Of a stretch of 64,000 nt of DNA, positions 37,022 through 50,058 are shown in pieces. The stretch is taken from the NCBI RefSeq assembly GCF_033568475.1, contig NC_133121.1:133456375-133520374 (forward strand), read 5' to 3'. Positions within the stretch are counted from its first letter, which is position 1. Each line of letters starts with the position of its first letter. A model generated the notes under the pieces. That model did not search any database. It was not told the DNA's origin and worked only from the letters and a program-made list of their open reading frames with translations. Made by a program: the position numbers and the translations under genes. The DNA is from Henckelia pumila (Eukaryota > Streptophyta > Magnoliopsida > Lamiales > Gesneriaceae).

Positions 37022-38639
37022 TTTTTTGATTTTCCCTTTCATTTTCTAGATTAGTCTATAGTAATTAATTTTTTTTATTATTTGTTAACATTTAATTCAT
37101 GTCATAAATTAAAAAAAATTATTTAATTAAAATTTGTCTTAAATTTTGTATCTATTTACTTATTGAAAGTAAATTAATTGTTAAATTTAATTCATTTCCT
37201 ACACTAAAAAATTTATTATATCTATTACTATTATAAATATATGAGTTTCAATTGTGAATTTTTTAATTTGCCCTTATTTATTTTACATAATATTAATTAA
37301 ATATTTTGTCATTTCCAATGTATTTTTTTGTTTTCCCTTTCATTTTTTAGATTAGTCTAGAATAATTAATATTTTATTTTCAATGTATTTTTTGGTTTTC
37401 CCTTTCATTTACTACATTAGTCTAGAGTAATTAATTTTTTATTAATTGTTAACATTTAATTCATGTCTTAATTTAATAATAATAATAATAATATTTTTTG
37501 ACTTTTCCTTTCATTTCTAGATTAGTCCAGAGTAATTAATTTTTTTTATTATTTGTTAACATTTAATTCATGTTTTAAATTAAAAAAAATTATTTAATTA
37601 AAATTTATCTTAAATTTTGTATATATTTACTTATTCAAAGTAAATTAATTGTTAAATTTAATTTATTTTCTAAACTAAAAAAATTATTATATCTATTATC
37701 TATTACTCTATTACTATTATAAATATATGAGTTCCAATTGTTAATTTTTTAATTTGACCTTATGTATTTTACATAATATTAATTAAATATTTTGTCATTT
37801 CCAATGTATTTTTTGGTTTTCCCTTTCATTTTCTAGATTAGTCTAGAATAATTAATTTGTCATTTCCAATGTATTTTTTGGTTTTTCCTTTCATTTTCTA
37901 CATTAGTCTAGAGTAATTAATTTTTTTATTAATTGTTAACATTTAATTCATGTATTAAATTAATAATAATAATAATAATATTTTTTTGATTTTTCCTTTC
38001 ATTTTCTAGATTAGTCTAGAGTAATTAATTTTTTTTATTATTTTTTAACATTTAATTCATGTCTTAAATTAAAAAAATTTATTTAATTAAAATTTATCTT
38101 AAATTTTGTATCTATTTACTTATTCAAAGTAAATTAATTGTTAAATTTAATTCATTTCCTAAACTAAAAAAATTATTATATTAATTGAAATATGTCTATA
38201 ATATATATCTATAAAAGTGATTTTTTAGTTATTGTGACTTTTCATTTCATAATTAATACTTATGTGTAATATTTTTTTAAAATTTTAGAGACTACAAATA
38301 TAATCAGCAACATCAATATTTTCTTGTACAGTAAAAAATATACTCATTTCTAGATTAGTTCCAATCAATTTTTTAATTTGCCCTTCTTATCTACATACTA
38401 TTAATTAAAAAAAATAGACTTAGTTTAAATAAGTGAAACATAGATAGCATGATTTTAATTAAGTTTTAAGTTGATATTTGTATTACAGTATAATAATTGT
38501 CTAATAGAATTAATTAATACTACTAAAATAAAATAATTATATAAGTAATTAATAATATTAAGTTAATATGAATAAATTGTTAAAAGAGAAGGACATATGA
38601 TATTCAATATGATAACTAGACTATATAATTGCGACATGC

Positions 38640-38870
38640 CTGTGAGCATAGGCGAGTTGGTAAGATCTGAGGTGACGTGGGAAGAGATTCTCCAGCGTTG
38701 CGGGTTCGATCCTCGTGTGGAGCATGTTCCCTGCTGAAATATTGTGGGGTTATGCTCTGGGGGTTGGTCATGTTGCTCCCTCCTTCAGGTCTCTACCGCT
38801 CGTGCACATCCCTTGATTTAACATCCGCATGAGCCAATGTGTCTCTGACTTATGTGGAATGAGGTCCCAA
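38640..38870 (+). mobile_element. tRNA-derived SINE-like sequence
   Basis: An island of higher GC beginning CTGTGAGCATAGGCGAGTTG, an A-box-like start. GGGTTCGATCC, a good B box, follows at about 38702-38712. Flanks (38415-38520 and 38871-38975) share a ~105-bp direct repeat (AAATAAGTGA.ACATAGA ... GAATTAATTAAT). No poly-A tail or clean short target duplication is seen, so the ends are approximate. It is too long and unfolded to be a tRNA gene. Confidence 0.5.
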
Positions 38871-40686
38871 ATAAGTGAGACATAGAGATCGAGTATGATT
38901 ATGACTAAATTTCATGTGGATATTTGTATTACAATATAATACTTGCAAATAGAATTAATTAATGTTAATACTTATGAAATCGTAAAATATTGCGTGACAA
39001 AACTTAGAAAATCACACTAAATTCAAATCGATTTAAAGTTAGACAAGTTATTCTTATATCTAAGTTACTTAAATACTTGAATGATTCATTATAAAAGTTT
39101 TTAACTTGTTTAAAATATGATTGTTCCTCCTCTAAAAAAATATTTCTCTTCGCATTTTTAGTCTACTCAAATTTTTATTGCAAATAATATATTTAACATA
39201 CTATTCTTAAAAATTATAAATTAATTATCACAATCATATATAAATGCTTTTTATGTCATGTACAACAACATCTACTTTAAATGTATATAAAATTTAAACA
39301 ACTCAATTGGATTATTATTGAAGAAAATTAAGAATAAAATCATATGTTTGAGTCAAAAATTGAGATCGAACATTGTTGATATGTCAAATATCACGTCAGT
39401 AATTGAATTAACAATAGTTAAAAATTAAATGTTAGTGCACCAAAACCAAATTTGACAACTCAATGGACTAAAACTCAAATTTAGATAATTTAATGAATCA
39501 AAAAAATCACTTATCCGAAAAAGATTACTGTAGCAAGTTAATCTACAACAATTGTCTTATGATTAACATGGTTTATCAGAAAAAAAATAATATGTAATTT
39601 TTATTTACATTATCAATATAAGTTCAACTTTAATATCTAAATAAAAGCTTTTAAATAAAAAAAAATAGTTTTTTTTGTTCACTAACTTATTTAATATTAT
39701 GATTTGGTCCACTAAGTTTACAAAGTTTATTTTTGATAGACTAAATTTTAATTCGATTATTTTAGCTAATTGGGTCAGAGGCCCATTGGAATACTGACTT
39801 ATAATAAAAAAGTATTGACATGACGTTAAATGCTGAAGTGAGATCGAAAATTATTGAATTGTCAAATAACAAGTCATCCAATGGACTAAAACTCAAATTT
39901 GGACAAGTTAATGAATCAAAAAAAACATTTCTCTAAAAGAAATTGTTGTTTTTTTCTCTTAAAAATCAATATAAGTAAAATTATCATTTAACATAAATTG
40001 TTTAAGCTTAGTCTCTAAGAGCAATCGAAACATGATGCTTGAGATTTTGTAATATTTAAGATATTTGAATCGTATTGTTACCATCAACTATAAATTTTGG
40101 TGAAACGATACGTATTCGGTTATACAATTAATATCAGAGTCAAGACCATAGTGATAAGGTGATTGTTTGGGTGCAATAATTGTCCTCTTGGGTTGAACAG
40201 CTAAAATATGTATTTGTTTGAACTGCGATACGATCTAAAATATTTGCGTTACACAATCACCATCAACTATAGTTTTTAGTAAAACACAAATCTCTTGATC
40301 CTACCGTTTGTAGCAATATAAATATTTTACGTTTTTCAATAAATATATAACATATGTTATTGTTTTAAAGTTGTTAGCTTCAAAAAATAAAACTTAATGA
40401 ATAAACATATAATATCACTAAAAAAAGGTCTATCAAAAACCGACAAATATTACAAAAAGGAAGTTAAATATGTCATATGATTACTTCAATAGCTAATTAG
40501 TTATTGAAGTTTGAACTGACACCCGTAAAAAATATAACATTTGATTTTAATAAAACTAAACATTCAAAATTTGATAACTCTGGTCATAATCAAATAAAAT
40601 TGTTATTACTTTTGCTAGTATATATATATATATATCTCAACCATTTAGCATAAAAATAAAATAATAATTTGTAATACTTGATTAAA
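38871..40686. other. AT-rich intergenic stretch
   Basis: No gene. Two related stretches (39355-39530 and 39830-39945, sharing CAATGGACTAAAACTCAAATTT) are probably old repeat debris. A (TA)n run lies at about 40618-40637. Confidence 0.5.
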
Positions 40687-43262
40687 TCACGGGATTTGGG
40701 GCCAATTAATTTGCTGAGTGAAGTGAGAACTTTGACAGGCTTGTTGCAGCATCTCTTCATCTACATGATATACGTCACGAAATGTCTCTAAGTTGATCTC
40801 CGCATTTCGCAGAGATGAAAGGCAAAGCTCTTTTCTCCACTCTTCTAAACGAGGGAATCCGATGTAATCTCCGTACTTATCACAGTACTGCGTAACATAT
40901 ACACGAACAAAATTAAGCAAACTATATATAATATAATAACGTCTACTGCCTTTGATATTTTTAAAATACAAAATAATATTTTTTTCATATGTTTGGTCGA
41001 AAAAAAAACTTGTTTTATAAAATTAAGTTGCAAAACGGTCTTATAAAAGTTTTGTATTATACCGTTATGTAAAACAAGTTTCGATTATTATTTAATTTTA
41101 AAAAAAAACAAAAACAAAAGTTCTATCAATTGAGTATCGTTTACCTCGAAACTTGCGATATCATGAGTATGGTGCTTAGGAATCCCCGCAACATCCCTTG
41201 ATTGATAAAACTCTTGAATTGATAGCATCATATCTTCCCATGATGGCAACCTTCTTTTCCCACACAACAGTTGAGCAATCCATTTTGCTTGGGCTTCAAA
41301 GAAAGGAAACCCTATAAGCTACATCCATCACAAAGTACCCAAAATCAGCAAAACAAATTAATAAATAACTCGTGACACCAAAGACAAGAACAATTTCGGC
41401 TTCGAGATCCAATTATAATATATAAATATATATCTATAAAAGATATGAAAAGAATAATATTACCTTTCTAGGGACACCAACAAACGAGAGAGAAGGAGCT
41501 AGTGAAGGAGGGAATGTGTGCTCAAATAGTGGGCCAACTCTGTCATCATCTATCGCTACGATCCCTTTGGTGTCAAGAAATGGGAATGAATATGAATACC
41601 TACACATGTCAAACGTACACTTGTTGCCAAAATGGTATTGTATTCATTAATAACAACTCTCGAAATTATAGATTTGGATTTTTTTTAAAAAAATAAAATA
41701 AAAAATTGACATTATGCACGTACCCTGTGCAGTATATAATAGTGTCGGCAATGACCCACGATCCATCATTGAACAAAACCTTCCCATCTTCATGCAATGA
41801 TTCTATCTGCATTAATTATTATTATTATTTTAATTAATTACCAAATGTTGTATTTTATACAAGTGATCAAATATATAATTGGGTTATATATTAATTTGAA
41901 TTTGTGACATATGTAGGTACGTACCTGGGGATGAAGGTGTAGATTATCATATTTGGAGATGACTTTTGATAAACCTTGAGAAATTGTGAGGGATTTTGCA
42001 CTGAGGTGGATCTTCTTTGCCACGTCAACAAGCTCCATCGATATATCTTGCCCGCTCAATGAACTTCCAACGACCACAACAACCTAATTCCATTAATTAT
42101 AATTATTATTAATTAAATGTGACCATAAATACATAATATATATAATAGTAATGTAGATTCAATCATTAGATATAAAGTAATTAGTTGGAAGAACACATGC
42201 ATGATGATCAGTGGCTAACCCTTTAAGGAAATGAAATCAAATGTTACGTATCTTTGCACACACTCAAAACCCTCTTAAATCAATTCAAAAGTTTGAATAG
42301 TTCGATCGATACACTATACCTAACATCAATGTCAACTCATGATACTAAGTTTTTGTATCATTTATTTATTATTCATCATGAATTTCAAATTAATCTTCAT
42401 AATTCACCTTGAAATATATATAAATCAATTTTTTTCGTAAATACAAATAGTTATGTTTTTGTTTACTACCTTAAAAAATCTTTAGTGCGTATTGTTAATT
42501 AATTACCTCGTTCTTGAAAGGTTCCGGGACCCTGTAAATGTGACTATGCAGTTGCTTTCTTCTCCACACTTCCATTCCTGAACAAATGAATTGAATCATC
42601 ATATTCTTGTTTTAAAATTTAATGTGAAATAAATTTTATTGTGTTCTCATACTAAATTAAAAACAGTCGATTAGTACTCTAGCATATGTAAGTATATATA
42701 TATTACCTTTAATTTTAGGCAACCTAGGCTGAGAATAATGTCCGGTGGCGACAACCACCGCGTCGAAGACTAATTCCTCCACCTCCTTCTCCGCCTCCTT
42801 GCTTCTAACCACCCACTTCAAGTCTTCCCCGGCTAAAACTCTAGGATACTCCAACATCTCCACGTTCAATACAATAGTATTAAACCTTATCATCTCCCTC
42901 AACTCAAAGTAGTCACAAAAATCTTGCAAATACAAAAGAATCTCCCCGTGACCCGGAAATCTCCTCACATCCCTCTCTTTCTTGATCACAAACGGGAAGT
43001 CGGTGAATCCCATGGTCTCCCTAGGCGACGTCACGCGCAACTAGGCGTAAACGCTGCTATGAACTTTCAAGAAATCGTTTTTTCCCAAGGGATCTTCATC
43101 CCCCACCTCAGGGTTATACAACCATTGACCTCCAACGTCGTGGTTCTGTTCGAGGACCACCACATTGTGGCCTTCTTTCCTCATCTCACGGGCCGCGACG
43201 AGTCCGGATGGACCCGCGCCGATCACGCATACTTTCTTGGAGATGGCCCTTGAACAAACCAT
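40687..43262 (-). pseudogene. Flavin-containing monooxygenase, GS-OX-like, with one premature stop
   Basis: Seven minus-strand exons: 42707-43262, 42507-42577, 41925-42083, 41724-41806, 41464-41599, 41145-41318 and 40687-40887. They total 1380 nt with perfect phases and GT-AG introns, 459 codons plus stop, the usual length of plant FMO GS-OX-like enzymes. The FAD motif GAGPSG is at 15-20, the NADPH motif GSSLSG at 215-220, and CTGYSYSFPFLD follows. The family uses NADPH and O2 to oxygenate sulphur or nitrogen. Codon 74 (43041-43043) is TAG between SSVYA and LRVTSPRE, where relatives have a sense codon (usually Ser). All else is intact, so this is either a very young null allele or pseudogene, or a base error. 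The sulphur-compound substrate in this plant is unknown. Confidence 0.85.
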
Positions 43263-43335
43263 GGCTAGCTGTTAATGATTTGGCTTGATCAGTTCAAAAG
43301 ATCGATGGGTGAGATTGTAGTGCATGGTGGTGGGG

Positions 43336-43343
43336 TTTTTATA
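43336..43343 (-). promoter_or_regulatory. Probable TATA box of the FMO gene
   Basis: Minus strand reads CTATAAAAACC about 75 bp upstream of the ATG, leaving a leader of roughly 40 nt. The LTR element begins about 110 bp further upstream at 43454. Confidence 0.55.
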
Positions 43344-43453
43344 GTGAAATATATGGGTTTGAGGTTGCCGGGGACAGATGAAAAGAAGTTGTATAATTGT
43401 GTCGAATGAAATGTTAGCTTGGTAGGCTGGTAGCTATAGGACGCAAACGTGAC

Positions 43454-46327
43454 TGTGGGGACCCGGGTTGCTAATCTCATCTTAGGACAATTAACGATTA
43501 ATAAACAATTAATCGAACAATAAAAGAATATTCAAACCAAGAGCTAAATTTTTTTTTTTTTAAAAAAAACTGAGCACCTCGCTCGATCGGGTAAACTTGC
43601 CCGATCGAGCGAGCAAGAATATCCTGCTCTCGGGTCTGAACATATTTGGCCTCGCTCGATCGGTGGAAATCATCCGATCGAGCGAGCCCAAAAACTCACT
43701 TCTCTGCTTTGGAAAATCACAGGCCGCGCTCGATCCGTGGAGTTTACCCGATTGAGCGGGCACCCTGTCCAAAAAATAAAAATGTATCTTTGCTGTACAA
43801 TTTGATTCCAAATCTCATACACATTTCATATAAACTTCTAAACATGCTTCTAGATAATTTTACATGCATTCAAACTAATAGCAAGTGATCTAGAATACAT
43901 GAACTCTCAAGTATAAATCAATACTTAGCAAAAACAACATATACAAAGGTTCTTGCTTTCTAACATGTTACCAAATCATAAATACATGTCATCTGCTTAA
44001 AATCCGAATCACCACATGCTATCTCTCTTCTCAAGCTATCCAAGCCAACTCTAGCTTGATCATGCCACAACCTGATGCAATGCACACATACAAACAAAGC
44101 AACAGCCGGATAACTCCGGTGAGAATAAATCTCAGTATGAAAGACATGCATATACATCATGAAAGCATATGGAATCTATATGCTATAAAACTCTAAAACC
44201 ATAAAACATGTAATAACACGTAGATCATAGAATCATCATCGACTCTTAAACTCTTAACGCATAATGATTCATCTAAAGCAATAGCACATATTCATATCTA
44301 GAATAGCGTATCACAACATGCTAGCATTTATATCTGCATAATCTAAACCATAGCAATCTCTAGGTTAATGCATAAATGCAATGCATGTGCCAAGGAATAG
44401 TCTATCAAATCTGATATCAATAAGCTTAGTTCTTGGGATCCCGAGGAATAAAATCTTTAACTAACCACCGACTCTCCCAATCGAGGTGGTGTTAAATATC
44501 TCAATTCCCCTGACTTTGGTGCAACTATAGTGAGTCATCTAGCTCTGGATATAAATCTATATTCCGTGTCATGAGTCATCTGACTCTGGAAGTAAATCTA
44601 CATTCCATGCCACTCACTACAGTTCTCCAAACATCATCTGCACTCTAGGTCATTCTGCCCTCTGTGCTATTCAGGCTGGAGTTCAAGATGAATGCAACAC
44701 AATCTGGATGCATTAAATCATAAATAAGCTAAAGCAACATCTTGAACACATCAAGAATATATTTATATGCATGTAAGTAATCAAGGATACCAACAAAAGC
44801 AAGTAAATCATATAAGAGCACTGAAACAACAAAGTATGTGATTTCAGGATAACTCGAAAACCACCACGTTCTCGAGTTGTTCTACCTGGCAAGAATAATG
44901 TCAACTCATACCTTTCATCGCGATTCAAACCTCTTGAATCTGTTGCCAATGCTGATCATCTCAACGCTAGCCAAATCGGTCATCAAAATCTGCTCATTTC
45001 AATCAGTGCTACTTGAAGGTGTTTTTGATTCCACTTCAAATACTTCAAGTCATTCGAACTCGAACTCGTCGATTCAACTTCGATAATCTTCAATTCAAAT
45101 CTGAAATAGATTATAACATATCTAAACATCAATTCCAATCTGAATCGATGATTCTTTAAAGCTTATACAATTCAAATCTTGCTCATACGATCGGAATTCA
45201 AATCGACGTCGCAACTATTCGAGTCCGATAAATCTTTCGATTCAAATATCATTACCTCTACATTCTAAACTCAATCTCATAATCAATTCATCTACAAAAA
45301 CTTGAAGATGAGCTCTAGACATTTAGAATGCATAACAATTCAAAATCTTGAACCGACGGCGTAACGATACGAAATCGGAAATCCCAAAGGCATTAACAGC
45401 ATTAATACAATCATATCATTCAAATATCATCACCAATTCTTCAGCTTAATTTCGAAATAGGCAGCCCCTAAAAATCAGATTTCTGAAAAATCTTTCAAAA
45501 ATCGAAAACATGTTCAAACGACAATCTTTTCTGGATCCATCTTAGATATACTATCTTCGTATATGCTAGAACATGTTTATACAATCAAATATTAATTCTA
45601 ACAACATCATAAAATTCAAACATGGTAGAACTTCATAAAACTTACGTCAAAACGTAGCACTCGGAGCTGTGATCGCAAATATACGATCAATCGGAAATTC
45701 TAGCGGGCGGATAAAAAGATATTGGAGTTTAAAGGGACAAAAATGGCTTGGAATTTTGTTTCAAACCTCTCGGCCTTAGCTACTGCCAATTCCACGTGAA
45801 TTCTGCTGAAAAGAGTGAAAATTAGATATATATTGGCCTATTTGTAGTTTAGTCCCTGAATTCTTCAATAATTGCAATTTGGTCCTCGGCCAATCTTTTA
45901 ATTTAATTTCAATTATAAATAATTTAAGAATATTAGAATTAAATTCTAAACTCTAAATATTCTCAAATTAAATATTCTCGATTAAAATTGAATCATTTCG
46001 GACCTTATCGCATTTTAGTCCTTGAACTACTCAATATTTGCAAATTGGCTCTTGCTCGAATTTCATCCTCAAATTAAATTCTTGATACTTATCATCTTGG
46101 AATTCACATCTTAAATTCCATAAATATCAATTCAAATATTTTTAATCTTTTAATTTAAGAATTCCAGATATTAATATCTTAAAATCCGAAAATCCTTAAA
46201 TTAAATATTTCTGACCCGAACTTAAAATCTCTAGTTTCCATAAATTCTTAAATTCATATTTTCTCTCTTATTCGAAATTTAAATCTTAAATCCCATAATT
46301 AAAAACTTAATATTTTCGGGCCTTACA
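43454..46327 (-). repeat. 3' LTR of the LARD-like element
   Basis: 2874 bp. Begins at the FMO promoter side. Contains three CGATCG-centred hairpins near 43578-43762. The open frames at 43560-43888 are products of those palindromes, not genes. Confidence 0.9.
43578..43762. repeat. Cluster of three CGATCG-centred hairpins in the LARD LTR
   Basis: Hairpin 1: 43578-43591 with 43600-43613, perfect 14-bp stem CTCGCTCGATCGGG. Hairpin 2: 43651-43663 with 43674-43686, 13-bp stem CTCGCTCGATCGG. Hairpin 3: about 43725-43762, imperfect, built on CGCTCGATC. Stems share the same sequence. Confidence 0.9.
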
Positions 46328-49300
46328 ATTCCTCCCCTTTAAGGAATGATTTCGTCCTCGAAATCGCATTTGATTTTACTGCTGATTCTCGTAAGCTGTA
46401 TAGCTGACTGAAGTAATACTGACTTCAATTCTCTGAGCTTTTAATATCTATTCTGATATCTTCTCTTCTATCGTATCTTAATCTCCTTTCTGATCACTTC
46501 TGCAAAACATATAATCACTGAGTCAACTTATATCTAAGTTGCTCTTTCTCGTGATCGAATTCTGCATCAGTTAATCTGTCTTTCTTAACATCTTATCTAC
46601 TTTTGTTGTATCTGAATTGAATGCACATACATATTCTAGCTGATATTTTTCAGCCAATGCATATGGATACCAATTCATCTATTTGACAATTCGAGTATAA
46701 TCCATAAGCTAGATCAAATACTCATAGGAATCAATTCTGAAACCTAATGATGCTCGAAAAAGAACTTCTTAACTAATCATTCTGGTCAGGCTTCAAATCT
46801 ATATTTGTTACTCATCTACTAGCTCTGTTAATGCTGCTCTATTTTTATTCTGTTCGAAGCAATCTTCACATTCTCTATCGTTTCTTGACTCTTATTTGGT
46901 CTGATAGCTGATATTTCTGAAAGATTGTTTCAATATAAAGACAATTTTGTGTTTCTGATCAATCAATCATCAAAATATTGTCTGTATATCTATCAAATAG
47001 CTGTCACAGGAATCATAGTAATCAAGTGGCAAATAATCAATCAATTAGTACCGAATCTAGTACTATCGTTCTGAGAATATCCTCGGAAATCTGGATAATC
47101 ACATCTGATAATCCACTAATCAAAGGATGCTATAATGAAATCTCATACAACCAAATACTCAGAACATCTGACAATCAATGCCACAATCTAGAAAACAAAT
47201 CTAAAGTCTCTATCTCGACAATAGATTTCAAGAATTCCTGTAATCTGATCATCTTGCTAAATGCATAACCAGTATCTTTTTATGTTTGTATCATATCTAA
47301 TACAACATATTCATGAATCTTTCGAAATCTACTATACTCTAAACCGCAAAATCATGACAATTCGAGTAGATTCAAACTAAAGTCGTTCACAAAGTTGATC
47401 TGTTTTCAACTCTTATGTAACTAATCTGTTACATAAACCACTTGAGTTCTTCTTTTCTGCTTCTTTTACTGGAATTTTTGTATTGGTACTATTAATTATG
47501 TCGTATCTGCTTTCAATTCTTTCACCAATACTGATTTCCAAGTAATGACTACATGTAAGTCATACATGTTTAGACAACTAAATAAATATTAAATATATTG
47601 TCATATGCCTCTTTCAAAATCTGATATTCCATATCTAGAATATCTGGCATAATCAAATGATTATTCACCGCAAAAATTCATCTGTCCTGCTCTGATGTCT
47701 TATCTCTTATCTTAATCTAGCGTTCTCAATCAATCTGTTGCTTCTATCTGTCCAAACTAATTCGAGTTTAGCTTGGATCACAACAATTCTGATTGTTTAA
47801 GTATCTGCCAAGCATAAACATTCAACAAGTACAGATCTGTACCCAATAAATCCAGCAATTAGCTAAAACCCAAAAATCTTGCTAGTATTCTGAATCTGAA
47901 TTTCTATCAGTTACGAGCCAAATACTTCAAGATACACTGAATAAATACATCAAATAATCAAAATTCTCAAATCTCAGCTCAAAGGAATTTGCTCAAATCA
48001 AGATCATCCAAAATTACATATTCTGAATGATAGAATCTGCTAAGTGATACCATATCACTTGCATCATAAAAATCAAGAAGAAGGAATCAAATCAGACTCT
48101 AGTAAAAAAAAATAAGAGTCCATCAAACTCGATCGAGGTCGAATACAAAAACCTCAGAATCGATAGCAAGAAATTCAAGAATCACGATTTCTATGATGTA
48201 ATAGTTTCAGCAAAATTGAAGAAAAAGCTCAACTGTAACTGATTTTTCTTATTCTCTATTGATATGAGTTCATTTATTAATTCTTAGCTGACAATAGTTG
48301 AATATAATCTTTTCGACTTAACTTATTGTCATATAATTAATCATCATTTCGGTACTACATAACTCTTTTCGACTCAATCTGCTAACTGTTTCTGAAATTT
48401 TTCGGTTCAAGTAATGCTCTTCTATACTAGTTGTCATAATACCATTGTACTAGACAACACTCTATATAGAAATGCATTCATGTCGTAGAAAAATCGATAT
48501 ATGTCATTGAACTATTTTTGTACATTCTAACCATTGACATATCTGTCAATTCTAGGTTAATTCTGTACTAGTTCAATATATCGACTAAACTTCTACTGAC
48601 ATTCTTCCACGATCATAGTGATATAAATAGTACCAACATAATAGAAATTTATTTCTGCAACTCATATCAAATAGATCTCTACTCATTGCTATTGCTGATC
48701 TAACTTAATCACTGCACAGAATCAATCACTTCTTATCTGATACTCAGTTATTGCATTAATATCTATAATGCATATTCAATCTTATTTCCCCAAGTCTGCA
48801 TTTCATCTTCTCTGTCTAATCATTCAAATGCATTTCTTCTACTCAAAGGCAAAAAATCTCAGCAAATACATTGAATAAAGGCTCATCAGATACGGATTAT
48901 ATATAACAAATCATTAATCTATGAATGGATGCTATGCACTCCATATATAAGCGGTTAACTAGAATTAACTCACTTACCTGTAATATTCTTATCTGATACA
49001 ACTTGAGCCTTATTTTCTGTACTTTCTTATTGCCTATGCAATTATCTGTCATTCAAATGTTCTCTTCATTTGTTTCAGCTAGGGGACTTATGCTTATATT
49101 TCTTCATCTACTGGTGTTTAAGCTGAATCAATCTTTGCTGTTATTGTCACTATCTCTTGCTTCATAGCTATACTGCTATGAAAGTTGTAGTGGAGGTGAT
49201 GATCATAGGTTTTCACAATTACAGAGGCGTGAATAAAAAAAATTCAACTCTGCCTCGTACAACCGGTTCATGATTTCGTTCTTCTCTTACTAGCTTGAAA

Positions 49301-50058
49301 TCAACTTATGTGTCTATTCTGCAAAGTTTACTGTTCTATCTTCTTTAGCATATACGGAAAGAAACAATTCTGTTTACTTACCTGCCAAACAATTTCAGTA
49401 CTTCTTCTGGCAACTTCATCAACTTCTTGCTAAGACCTGGAGTTGATATAAAATCAGGCTGGTTCTATATTCATCTGAATATGCTTCTCTTGAACAACTG
49501 ATCAAGCTCTTCAAATCAACTCCTTTCTAGACATAGCATATTCTGTATCTTTCTGAGTTGATGATTCATAGCTTTGGAGTTGTTCAACTAACATACTCCT
49601 CAGTGCAATCGGTTCAAAACCTTACCTCAACACGATTCTGTTCTATCTGAGGTTCTATTCTGTCTGAGGTTCTCATGCTATATGCACAATCTGTCTTATT
49701 CGAGAACATAAGCAATATATATGGCAGAGATTATAACATACAATGTCAGTATAATATATATATAATCTCATGCTTCTGAATAGAACACATGCTTGAAATT
49801 TCTCATGCTTTTCCACATATTACATGCTTAAGACGAATTCACTATTTCTAATGAATTCAATAACTCAGATATACATATCAGCATATAAGCATGTAATTCT
49901 ATCAGTAAAGCAAGCAGTGGTAATCAATACTCATCGTCGCATACAATTTTGTAAATCAAGTAAAGCATACTTATGCAATACTATAAATGCATGCGACTCA
50001 ATCTACCCCCGCTCAACTTCTATCTTAGTCCAAGACTTTATGCTCTGATACCACCTGT
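46328..50058 (-). other. Internal region of the LARD-like element, no coding frames
   Basis: AT-rich, with no open frame above 96 codons and no zinc knuckle, DSG protease, YVDD/FIDD or integrase motif that I can find in either direction. 46328-46345 is the polypurine tract (minus strand). Confidence 0.65.
50042..50053 (-). other. Primer binding site of the LARD-like element
   Basis: Minus strand reads TGGTATCAGAGC five bases inside the right LTR, complementary to initiator tRNA-Met. Confidence 0.85.

Larger units (their letters stand above)
35360..38190. repeat. Tandem array of about five ~490-bp AT-rich units
   Basis: The landmark ATTATAAATATATGAGTTTC recurs near 35410, 35920, 36740 (ATGATTTTC), 37235 and 37725. 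ATTTTGTCATTTCCAATGTA recurs near 35483, 36323, 36801, 37304 and 37790. Unit length is about 475-510 bp; the second unit is lengthened by a 352-bp insertion. Each unit contains nested subrepeats built on TTTTCCTTTCATTTTCTAGA then TTAGTCTAGAGTAATTAATT, GTTAACATTTAATTCATGTC and a (TAA)n run. The pattern is satellite-like, with divergence between units. No gene. Confidence 0.85.

Noticed and set aside
35360-38190. CRISPR-like array
   Set aside because: Units are ~490-bp AT-rich tandem repeats in a plant genome, not short repeats with unique spacers.
38640-38720. tRNA gene
   Set aside because: A- and B-box-like sequences are present but no cloverleaf with acceptor stem can be drawn; fits a tRNA-derived SINE better.
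43560-43811. 83-codon minus-strand frame repeated at 50103-50417
   Set aside because: It is the translation of the LTR hairpin cluster; presence in both LTRs reflects LTR identity, not a gene.
46978-47268. 96-codon frame inside the LARD-like element as a possible gag
   Set aside because: Ser/Asn/Ile-rich translation in the opposite orientation to the element, with no zinc knuckle or capsid motif.
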